Shown here: positions 7,945 through 17,640 of the stretch, piece by piece
How positions within the stretch are numbered: the first letter of the stretch is position 1
Layout of the letters: each line of letters opens with the position of its first letter
From: Elysia marginata
Taxonomy: Eukaryota > Mollusca > Gastropoda > Plakobranchidae
Length of the DNA stretch: 22,471 nucleotides
Assembly (NCBI GenBank): GCA_019649035.1
Contig: BMAT01011533.1
Span: 210,234-232,704 of the forward strand
Direction of reading: 5' to 3'
Notes under the pieces: model-generated
Databases searched by the model: none
What the model saw: only the letters and a program-made list of their open reading frames with translations
What the model was told of the DNA's origin: nothing
Translations under genes and position numbers: made by a program

Positions 7945-10900
7945 ATTCCAAGAGAATATAATAATTCAAACTAGCAGTTTGATCCCCTAGTAAAATATCC
8001 ATAATATCATCAACCTTTCTCTCGAGTCTAATTCGTAGCTCTTTGGTATCTTGAGAATACTCAGGGTTTTTTTTTAGTTAGATTTTATGAAAAAAATTGC
8101 TTTCATGTTGAACTCCCACAACCCAAGAATCACCAACAATCAATTTTTTGTACCGTATATATAATTATATATACACATCATCTTTGTGCATTTTATTGTC
8201 TTTGAGTCAGGAATTCTTTTACGAATGCAGAAATTTAGTTGGTTTTTTTTAAATTATTATTTGTGTTTAATTTTCCCAGTCCCACTTCACTGTCCACGTT
8301 TCTTCTTTCTCCGTATGGATTATTCTCTCTTATACGAGTACACGCAAAACTAACTAAATAAATAGTGTCCTTTCCTCCCCATTGAACTAAGTAGTAGAGA
8401 ACGATTCGAGCTTTTTAGCTGCAACAATAATACAGCCTCACGCGTTGTGATACCGTCGCACGCTTTTATTGGCCTAACATTGATACAGGAAATCTTAAGT
8501 GACGCAACACACAACCATAACATTTTAACAACGAACAAGACGCAACTTTAACAATTTGGTTTGAGAGTTACCTATTCAATGAATAATCTAAAGATGTCTC
8601 CTAGCAATAACGTTTCCGAAACCAACAGACACTGAAATAAGCGCTTCTTTCTCTCCCAACTATAACGCAGTCAATCAATAGCTGCAGCTTGTGGTGAAAA
8701 CCCACCCTTTCCCAAACATTTTGACTGAAAACCGCGGCACAGAATCAACTGATGGTAAAGTAGCACCCGCCTTATAGTACATTTAATGGGTTCAAAGATA
8801 TAGAGTAGACTTGTGTCTCCTGTAGCTTTGCCCATCAAGAATCGGGTTCTACTGTCTACAGCCATGCCAAAAAATACTAATCAAACCCCCTATCCATAAT
8901 CATTTGTGACTGAAGGATGCCGTCATCTTGATCATGTTGAAAGAGCTTGATTTAACACTCACCACGATGATGTGAGTCAATACATCTGGATTTAGACAAC
9001 GTTATGATACATTTAGTTGTGAGAGCTGCTGCTATAAAGGTAAATGTACTTGTTTGTTTTACATGTATCATCTTTGTCACCCGAAAACACTTGTTCAGTA
9101 AAGATTTGTGGTGAGAAAAAAATGTTTAAGAGGCGTCCTTATATATTTTGATTGTCTCTGTACAATAACAATGAGCAAAAGGATAGGAAGAAAATCAACC
9201 ATACTTTTTGAAAATCCGCTTCATAAATTTTAATTTAGTGCATGTGTTTTACGACAATTTCCCCGCAGTAATCAGTTGGCTAAAAGCATTTTTCTTCAAC
9301 ATTTTTGTCTAGGTCAAATATTATACAATACTTACTGCATTGAAGAGCTTTTCAACAGTAATGCATTGTATCTATACATCTCAAAATTCTGCAACTGCAA
9401 CTCAAACACGGTATGCAGACTTAATTTTTGACATGAACTAACCAATCTCACGTTTCGTTTCATCGTTGAAAAACACATACACTTAGTAGTGATTAATACG
9501 AATATTGTACTATAGTTATTGTACTATCCACAGTAAAACAGAACGTTACAAAAAAAATCTTTTTTTCCGGCAATATCTCGAAATTGTCGGAATAAAGAAT
9601 CACACGTAAATGTTAACTTCGAGGCTTTGTTTTCTTTCATCTATGCTTTTTATATGTCTGTGAATTTATGGCCGCAAGGAGAAATGTGAGTGAGGTGAGG
9701 AAGTGAGTGTGAGAGAAAAACTTGCTTCTGTCGTAAAAGTGTGTTTATCGTCGAGTCTTGATGGTATGTAATTACCTATGTGTAATGTATTTTTGTGCTT
9801 AAGTGTGAAATACATAATTGTCAAACTATGTGCCATTTGTTTCAGCACCAATGTTCATGCCAAATTCCCAATAATGGATCAATGTGTTCAGTGTATCTTC
9901 TCTTATCTTTATTGTCACATTAGACACATGAAAATGATGTCATATGCCTTACTTATGATTACGTTACCTTTATTTGTTTAAAACGCTTATGCTACATGTA
10001 ATAAGATTAAGAATAAATAAATTTAACTTGTTAAGTTTCGCCAATAAATATCAGTTTAAAGAACATTATCATCAACTACTTTGACTTTTGAGTCAAAAAC
10101 GATAAAAGAAATGTTTTTGACTAAAAATAAAAACAACTTAGGTAAAGATTCAATGTGTTAAAGTTTCAACTAGATCAGAGTGTGCTGGGGTTTTTGCCAC
10201 TAATACCGTGACTTTTATCTTAGCATTCCAAGGCTTTGAAGTCGCGGCCAATGCGTTTTTACATCAAATTTTAAAAGAGAAAAATAAACTCTATTTTTTA
10301 AATGGCCCTTTCATCTTTTTACATTTAATTTTTTTATATCTTACTCTTGAAGAGAATGGTCGCAAGGCAAATGCTTTCTGTTCAATGCTCTGGTTAAAGT
10401 GATTACACAGGAATTGTATGAATTGACGCCAAATTTAACTTTTTAGTAACAGGTACTAACAAAAGATCCTCACAACTGCTGTATTCTCCTCTGTAATTAG
10501 TGTAAACATATTCCTTGAAACTCGGTAGTCACCAAGTTGGAAAACTAACAACCACAATTTACTACAGTACATTGGGTACTGACCATTGTCACCACAGAGA
10601 AATTTGGAAGGTTCTGGGGGATCTTGTCTCAACACTATACTCTTGACCATTGATCATAGCTTTATTTATATAGACTGGCATGATGCAATCACATCAAGTG
10701 CAGTATTTTTATTCCAGCCAATGCTCAAGTATTTTTTTTTACTACAGTTGTTATAACATTAACAGTCAGTATAAAAGACACAAAACAACAAAAGTTAAAA
10801 CAAAACTGGTAACAAAAAGAAAAAGACCACGAAAAAAAATAAACCAACATTGTCAAATATTTTATTGAATTTCATGTGAATACATACCCCAATTTCAATT

Positions 10901-11353
10901 AAAAACATCTAACAGACTTATTGCTTCATACAAAGTTTGTGGTTGAGGGCTTTAAAAAAAAACAACCACCAAGCATGGATTTGAAACAAGAAGACTTGAA
11001 TATTATAAAAAATTCAAACATTGATGCAATGCATGCATTGAGCTATGGTTTAGAATTGAAGCTGTCCCATCCGTCAGTAACAAAAGGAAATAAAAATTAC
11101 ACAAGCTTTTTGTCTTCATTTTTAAATATAGTACCGTACCCCATTTGAAGAATATGATAAACAAAGTTAAGAAATAGACCAGGCATCTTTTGCACCCTGT
11201 AATGTTTGAGAAGAATAAACAAGGACAATAAATTGCTTCACAAAATGAAGCCCTGAAGGCACAGCTTGAGACTAAAATGAGCCTTACTTCAAAGCATGAA
11301 TTAAAAAAAAAAACATATAAATGCAGATGAAACAACATTAAGGCCTTAAAGTG
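7945..11353. other. long stretch without a supported gene
   Basis: Mostly AT-rich. The part 8390-8870 has somewhat more CG, a minus-strand CCAAT word (plus ATTGG near 8468) and a 64-codon minus-strand frame beginning MAVDSRTRFLMGKATGDTSL at 8865. None of this is recognisable as a known protein and splice borders are weak. The rest shows no repeat pair or RNA gene. Confidence 0.5.
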
Positions 11354-11450
11354 CAGTGGAAACCTGATATAACAGGGTTGATGGGACTAAAACGAAATCC
11401 TTCATGTATCAAAGCCTTTTTAATCAGGAAAGCTGAGAAAATACAATACA
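11354..11450 (+). mobile_element. single terminus of a pogo/Tc1-like element
   Basis: CAGTGGAAACCTGATATAAC followed by AGGGTTGATGGGACTAAAACG resembles the 'CAGTGGAACCTCGATATAACG' type of terminus common in animal genomes. The paired right end was not found nearby, so this is a fragment. The right boundary is arbitrary. Confidence 0.4.
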
Positions 11451-11754
11451 GTTCTAGTCTCTGGTATGGTGTGCATTTCAGGTCCTTGGATCAAGAAAAA
11501 CTAGAAGAATGATTTCAATGAACAGTTATTATTGTTACCACTCGCAGTCGCAAAGCTAACTTTCAAAGCCTTTTTTCAGTGTTAGGCCTAAGGTGTGTGA
11601 AGAGATGATTTTGCTGTGCCCTAATGCAGGCCTAGGCCTAGATGAGAGAGACAGGTGAAAGGGAGGGGTTTAAGTGGACATGTTTGTTCAGCATGTGGGG
11701 ATTGCCCCAAGCCTAAGAGCTGCGAGATTCTGTGTTGAAATCTGTTGCAAAATA

Positions 11755-11925
11755 CAGTGAACTCCACTTAAAGTCAAAACTTTTAAAGAAAACTCTTACT
11801 TAAGGTCAACCATATATTTGGCAGTCCTACCTTGCATTTCTGAATAATTTTGCAATGGAAAAAGCTCTTGCTTAAATTCGTCACATTTTTTTATTCCAAG
11901 GTGATGACTTTATTAGGATTCCATT
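11755..11925. mobile_element. 171-bp non-autonomous inverted-repeat element
   Basis: The left end CAGTGAACTCCACTTAAAGTC, after TA, is mirrored by the right end GATGACTTTATTAGGATTCC-ATTG, whose reverse complement begins CAATGGAATCCTAATAAAGTC. It contains no coding capacity. The termini match those of the larger element at 12516-13409. Confidence 0.6.
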
Positions 11926-12515
11926 GGAACTTAATCATCTGGTCTCCCAATATATGCCAATAGATTTTAATAGAGACAAAGATGAAAAAAAAAACAACTC
12001 ATAAATGGTCTCCACTGTTTGACACTTTTACATTACAAATCTGACTACTTAGGGTGGTTTCAAGACAAGACTAAAATTTTGTTGCTCTTGAACAATCCAT
12101 TCTTTCCATTTCAAAAAGCTTTGCGTGTTGAGGTTAAAGACAAAATATAGTTCCCCTGAGCCAAAATAAATTATATTCTTTTATCTACCAATCAAACAAT
12201 CAATATATCATTATCAACCAATCTGTTGTAAAAAAAAATAATACAAACTTGCTGGCAAGAGGAAACTTTGAACAAATGAGCCAAGATAAAAAATGGAAAC
12301 AAAAAATGAGAAAACAAAGGAACACTCATCTACATTTGGCAAAAAGCACCTAAGGGATATAATACTAGAACAATCAACATAAATAGCATAATAGTCTGCA
12401 AGTGTAAACATATAATTCAGGTTTCTTTAATAATAGAATTTCTGTTTGATATGAAAAAAAAAAAAACAACGAAAACTTGTATTAACTTTACTGGATCAAG
12501 AAGGAAAAGAAAGTA
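11926..12515. other. AT-rich spacer between related mobile elements
   Basis: No coding frame or repeat beyond short A-runs. Confidence 0.55.
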
Positions 12516-12787
12516 CAGTGGAATCGGCAAGAAGTCAACTCGCTTGAAGTCAACTCTTGTTTAAACTAAAGTCAACACCTTGCAACGGTCCTGTTATTTT
12601 TCCTTCTTTATTTAGCATTAAGTCAACACCTCCAAGCCAGATAGAAAGAGATAGAGAGACCCAAGATGGGTCCTGGGATAGACAAATAGAAAAGCGGAGC
12701 TGGTTAGGTGGACGATCTTTGTTTCCATTCATGATTCAAGACACTGCGTGCAGTGCATGCTTGCCTGCCTGGGCCCAATGGTCTGGC

Positions 12788-12857
12788 GAGGGCTTGTGGG
12801 GGAAAGGGGAGAAGGGTGAGGGCTGGTGGGGGAGAGGGGAGAAGGGTGAGGGCTAGT
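12788..12857 (+). repeat. 30-bp G-rich tandem repeat, 2.3 copies
   Basis: Units 12788-12817 and 12818-12847 differ at only a few positions (GAGGGCTTGTGGGGG… and GAGGGCTGGTGGGGG…), with a partial third copy. Each has several runs of three to five G, so the plus strand could form a G-quadruplex. Confidence 0.88.
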
Positions 12858-13304
12858 GCTGGACAGATGACAGTGACTGACTAGTGTTGATTGGGGCAGG
12901 TCACTGATCATTCTACCACTCCTCCCCGCTTCACGACACCTGTCTAACAAAATAAAGTTGAGAGCACACAGTGATTCTGTGTGGACCTACGCCCCACCCA
13001 TTCTAGCCCTGGGTCTAGAGTAAATCTAGCCTTTATCGTTTCTCTGAGTTCTTTCCTAGATCTAGACTTAGTGGTCACAGTGTTCACAGTAACACTGCGC
13101 TCGTTGAGATTATCTAGTCTAGCTCTACAGATTGCGCTGTGTTACAACTGCTGACTACTATATCTCTACTTCAAACAAGTTGATTTTCACCTCTTGCAAA
13201 ACATTCTCAACCAGCTGGAAAACAAGTTCAAATTACAATGTATTAAACTAAAGGGTCCCAGTTTTTACATGTACGTACAATGGGCATATTCCAATCCTCT
13301 TAGT

Positions 13305-13320
13305 TCCCCCCCCCCCCCCC
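13305..13320. repeat. poly-C run
   Basis: About 16 consecutive C followed by AAAAG, inside the 12516-13409 element. Confidence 0.9.
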
Positions 13321-13409
13321 AAAAGAAATTGGATAAAGGCAACCTTGCTTAAATTTAAAGTCAACATTTTTTGGGGTCCCGAGGTGTTGACTTTATCTGG
13401 ATTCCACTA

Positions 13410-16024
13410 TTATATTTCCAGTGGCAGGTATTTTAAATTAAAAATACATGCATTCTTTAAAGGCCCAACAATTTTGTTCTAGGCAGATAGAACGTTAAAA
13501 TGTAAACAAAGGACAAAACATAGGAACATTGACAAACGTTAGAAAAGGAAGATATACTCATTTCAATAGCAAAATCATCTCAATGGTTGAACAATTGGAA
13601 AATTTGACAAAGACTAGTAAAAAAGAAATTAAATCCCAACCACTGCAAGGGAAATTAAAAGGAGCCAAAGTAAACTGCATGCAGATAAGAAATGATAAAA
13701 TGTTTTTGCTACACTGACTACAGACATACCAAATTTTAAACAATCTTACAGACATCAGTAATACTTGCATTTCTCATTCTACCAGAAATAATAGGCAAGG
13801 TTGGATATTTTTTTTTAATTTTCAAACTTGGTGGACATAATTAAAAAACTTTGCAAAAAACAAAACACAATTTTTTTTCTGCTCTAAGTAAAAGATGGTT
13901 TTAAACTTGAACAATGATATGATAACTTCTTTTTTTCACTTGTGATAAATTCTTTTGTAAGCATTGTAAACAATCTGCATCATCAACACAAAGCCATTTT
14001 GATGGGTAAGTTCCTAGATCTAGGTAAACGACTAGAAAGTAAAAAAAAATTCTAAACAGTCTTTTGCAAACTAAGACAGAAAAATGGTCTGGAAAACACA
14101 ACATGATGTCATTTTGGTTTTTGGAGATGACAAAACATTGTAGAGTCACACTATGGGATCATCGGAGCAACATGACCCAGCTTAAAAGGTCTATCATAAA
14201 CTTGATATGGTATGCATGGGCCAAATCAAACATATGCTGGGTGACATGAAAAGTCAAAATTAAAGACTAAGAAGTAAGATATGGTACTAATAAGAAAAAA
14301 GAAAGTTTTCATTGAAACAACAACAATTATAAACTTTTCAGCAGTTTATTCTCATCCAAAAGACAAATTTCTAGGGGAGTTAAGTAATAAATTTCTAGGG
14401 GAGTTAAGTAATAAACTTTTTTGTATAGAGAGCATACTAAAGTTACATGGTTCCAAACATTTTATTGAAAAATTATCTAGCAACACATTCCCTGTGCGAG
14501 CAAGCCAGATTGTATGCCAAACTGGTCAAATGGATGAACCCCAAACTTTTAGCGGCAATATGACATTTGCATCATACCCACGACTTGAAAAAATATGAGC
14601 AATGTCATCATTAATGACACTCTGAAACTTGTGAAAAGTGTACAACTTCATAACTTTTCAAAATTTTGTAACTGATTTGGAATGTTTTTCTCTTACACTA
14701 TACATTACTAAAATATCACAATAAATGCTTTATCCTTTTCTCTTTTTTGTTTAAAAAAAAAAACAACAACAAAAAAAAAAACAAGATTTCAAGACATACT
14801 CCTCAAGCGATGAAGTCAAGGTGCAAAAGTTTCCTACGGGCAGATTTATTAAAAAATAGATAAGTTTGGATTTCAATTAAAGCCCCTTACAGCTCATTTG
14901 ACTTCAAAGCAATCAAGAAAATTTTGGACAGCAATCAATGACTTCTTTGCTGAGAACACCTTTATAATCAAACTGGCAAAAAAAAGTTCAGATTGACCAT
15001 TCTTGGGGTTAACTTAAAAAAATATTTAATAGTTGAGTTCGAAAGTTATTACAGAACCAAGAAAATTGTCATAAAAGGAAAATAGGTCAATGCAGATTTT
15101 TCTGTCCAAACAAATCCAAAAAGAGAATCAGTATATGTAAGAAAAATAAATGTTGCTATCTGAATTAGGTGAATATTTGAATTATCCAGGTTCAAGTATT
15201 TACTCTACTGTACTCTCTTCAGCCAAAATAGTTTTTGGCCCCATTACTTCTTCTATTATGCACATACCAATATTTAATAAAATTTGCAGCATCAAATTTC
15301 ATTATCAGTCATCACTACAAATAGCTTCTATTGTGTTTATCTCTGCAAGACTTTGTTTTCCAAAGTAGGGCCTTTCTGCAAGTTACATATTAACAAAGAA
15401 AATAGCCTACACAAAGTGTGATATTAGGCAGTTTAGTGAAAATTTCAAAATTAATGGATATTGATGAAACATAGCTCAATAGACGGGTCTTGCCTTCCAC
15501 ATTAAGAATCTTTTTTTAATTTTGTGGATACGTTATTTAGTTTTTGAGTTATGAATTTTTTTCTGATTTATTTTGAGGCCCATTTTCCCCTCCAATTAAC
15601 ACTGGAAAATTGTGCCAACGGAATTCAACTTTTGTAAAGAAATAGCTATAACTAAGTTAATTTTGCTTTGATTTTGACATATTATATATCAAATTAAGCG
15701 TTATTTTGTGTAGAATATAATGGGAATGATCAAATAAGACTTACCAGTCCCCCAATGTTATTATTGCGTAATATTGTGTAACAGGTCATACTTAATTTGG
15801 ATATGTTGGTGGAAAAAAAGCCTTTAAATTGAAACAGTGTCATGTTTTTACATGTTAAACATGCAATCTAGATCTTTTAATATCTATAATGTAAGTAAAA
15901 CTTATAAAAGAAAAATGTGCAATCTGGAATTCATTAATAATCCTAATAATAAAAATTATTATTATGCAATATTTGGAAATTTTTTCTGTCTTGAAACCCA
16001 TTATTATTGAGAGGAAAATAAAAC

Positions 16025-16029
<5 letters not shown>
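13410..16029. other. long stretch without a supported gene
   Basis: AT-rich throughout, with poly-A runs (such as 14753-14780) and the 24-bp duplication at 14366. The short frames (61-108 codons) have no recognised motif. Likely intronic or intergenic. Confidence 0.55.
14366..14413. repeat. perfect 24-bp tandem duplication
   Basis: AATTTCTAGGGGAGTTAAGT-AATA occurs twice with no difference. The unit is a multiple of three, so it does not break the 105-codon plus-strand frame at 14281-14598. That frame is AT-rich and matches no known family. Confidence 0.93.
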
Positions 16030-16075
<46 letters not shown>

Positions 16076-16085
16076 AGGGAGGGGA
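16030..16085. repeat. GA microsatellite grading into GGGA
   Basis: About 20 GA units followed by GGGA repeats. Minus-strand Ser-Leu frames across it are artefacts of the repeat. Confidence 0.95.
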
Positions 16086-16179
16086 CCAACAACATCGGAG
16101 AAAAGCTAATAAAAATAAAAGTGCAAGGAAGTAGAATCGAACGAGAGAAAAAGAAAAGGAATAGCTCTTGATGTTCCCC

Positions 16180-16720
16180 ACTTGGACTCAGCACACAATC
16201 CGCACATGACACACGCAATGTCCGTCTCACAAGTTCAATGGAGTAGGGCGAGCGTGCCTGCCCGTGACGTCACAGGCTGTGTTAGAGCTAGCGCAGGCTA
16301 GATTTTGTTCATGTGTTAAAAACAAGCATATTGGCGGGAAGCAGAACTGCTGAGCGCAAAGTTACACAGTGTTGAAATTTGGAGGAATGGTGGGAAATAC
16401 CATGATTTACAAAGATGCCAAGTTTAAAAAAAAGATAGCGATAATTTTTTGCTATACAGCCATTTAAAAAATACCCTATTTTTACTTTAAAATATCTTCC
16501 GTTCTACTGAACCGATTGAGACATGGAGGCCGCCACTTTGAAGCTCCATTCCTTCTCTTTCATTTGGTGTATCGGAAGTGATGTTTTTAGACTGTTAACG
16601 AAACGAAATTACGCGTTGAACAACACACCCGACTAGCAAGGCTTGACGGCCGGGCACAAAAATGAATGGGGCAGCTCAGTGGTTTTCTAGCGCGGCTGGG
16701 GGCCGCTCGCTAAACTGCCT
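16180..16720. promoter_or_regulatory. CpG-enriched promoter-like region with CRE, E2F- and ETS-like sites
   Basis: About 25 CpG occur in 540 bases, far above the flanks. It holds the palindromic CRE TGACGTCA (16265-16272), TTGGCGGGAA (16331-16340, E2F-like) and CGGAAGT (16573-16579, ETS-like). Plus-strand ACATGGAGGCCGCC (16521) opens a 37-codon frame MEAATLKLHSFSFIWCIGSD… with no known match. The region lies just past the 3' end of the VIP36-like gene. It could start a minus-strand gene running left, possibly the zinc-finger gene, or a plus-strand gene opposing the lectin gene. Confidence 0.45.
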
Positions 16721-17117
16721 AGTGATATGATATGGCTAAAATGACCAAAGGAGTTTCAAAATACTCGATTAGCAACACTCTGAAAATTTGGCTTTGTGAG
16801 CTTATGCACAGATCTCATCAATCTTTGGCATACATTCTTTACATGATAAATTAATGGCAAACACGTTACAAAAAAGCAGCTGATCCTTTGCTTAGAAGCT
16901 GAAGTGCAATAACCCTGGATTGATGGTACCACACTACACAATCTGATTTAAAATGCTTTTTACAATTGAAACATTTACCATCATGCAATACCTTTGTCCT
17001 CAACAGAATACTTTTAGGTTTGACAAATTTATACATTATTTTTTAAGAAGGACAACACTTTTTAAGCAAAACAACCATTGATACAATCACCTGCTTAAAT
17101 CATCTGCAATCAGACTT
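16721..17117. other. AT-rich spacer left of the VIP36-like gene
   Basis: No coding frame. It may be intergenic or further 3' UTR. Confidence 0.5.
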
Positions 17118-17476
17118 TACATAACCCTGTAATACATATAATTTAATATGCTTATTCCTTTGGGGCACTTTTGTTTATCCAGTTTACAATAGGTAAACTG
17201 TCATCTCAAACAGAACAACTATGAGTTTTGAATATATTACAGAATATGTATATTTGTCATAAAAAAATATACTTGGGCTACAGATGCATTCATCTAAAAT
17301 TTGGCTTCCTTTCGGACAAGTTATCCAACTCAATAAATAAAACAGAGATACAAACTTAAAACACATGTAGTCACAATACACATAAATATAAACAAGTGAA
17401 CAAGGAAATACTCATAGCACCACACACCCATTGAACTTCACAGAGGCATACAAAGAGCACTTGTGACTGGTGTCAT
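17118..17476 (-). other. probable 3' UTR of the VIP36-like gene with ATTAAA signal
   Basis: Following the stop codon leftwards on the minus strand, the sequence is AT-rich with no good frame. The first hexamer resembling a poly(A) signal is ATTAAA (plus-strand tttaat at 17142-17147). No canonical AATAAA on this strand was seen between it and the stop. The 3' end would fall about 15-25 bases further left. The true UTR could be longer. Confidence 0.35.
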
Positions 17477-17640
17477 CTAATAGAACCGTTTTCTAGAATT
17501 TTCTTGCTGTTTCTGGAAAACCATTACCCCAACCATGACACAGACACCTATTCCGATGATGAGTAAAATGATGATGACAAACAGCTTCCAACCAGTCATA
17601 CTTCCCAGCACGTAGCTTCCCTTAGAGTCATCTATGCGAT
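17477..17640 (-). CDS. LMAN2: VIP36-like terminal exon: membrane segment and KRFY tail
   Basis: This last coding exon follows the acceptor ttatgttttgacag and ends at TAG (17477-17479). It encodes DRIDDSKGSYVLGSMTGWKL, a hydrophobic stretch rich in Ile, Leu and Val of about 24 residues (FVIIILLIIGIGVCVMVGVM, then VF) and the tail QKQQENSRKRFY. The TGW…VFQK…KRFY pattern is characteristic of VIP36. The basic residues plus terminal FY are the cytosolic transport signal in this family. The last residue is Tyr, so the tail is intact. Confidence 0.96.

Larger units (their letters stand above)
12516..13409. mobile_element. 894-bp non-autonomous element, same family
   Basis: After TA (12514-12515) the left end reads CAGTGGAATCGGCAAGAAGTC. 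The right end GTTGACTTTATCTGGATTCC-ACTA is its inverted counterpart (TAGTGGAATCC-AGATAAAGTC). Subterminal AAGTCAACACC words recur on both sides. A G-rich tandem repeat lies inside (12788-12857). No transposase frame is recognised. The right target site is not clean. Confidence 0.65.

Noticed and set aside
8350..8865. two minus-strand frames (62 and 64 codons) as a small gene
   Set aside because: No recognised motif, weak splice borders and low coding character; left as a note only.
12557..12950. overlapping frames on both strands near the G-rich repeat
   Set aside because: They lie inside a mobile element and owe their length to the 30-bp tandem repeat, a multiple of three.
14281..14598. 105-codon plus-strand frame
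   Set aside because: AT-rich, no family resemblance, and lengthened by a 24-bp duplication; no splice or promoter support.
15855..16230. two overlapping minus-strand frames of 95-108 codons
   Set aside because: Both run through the GA microsatellite, and their starts are not convincing.
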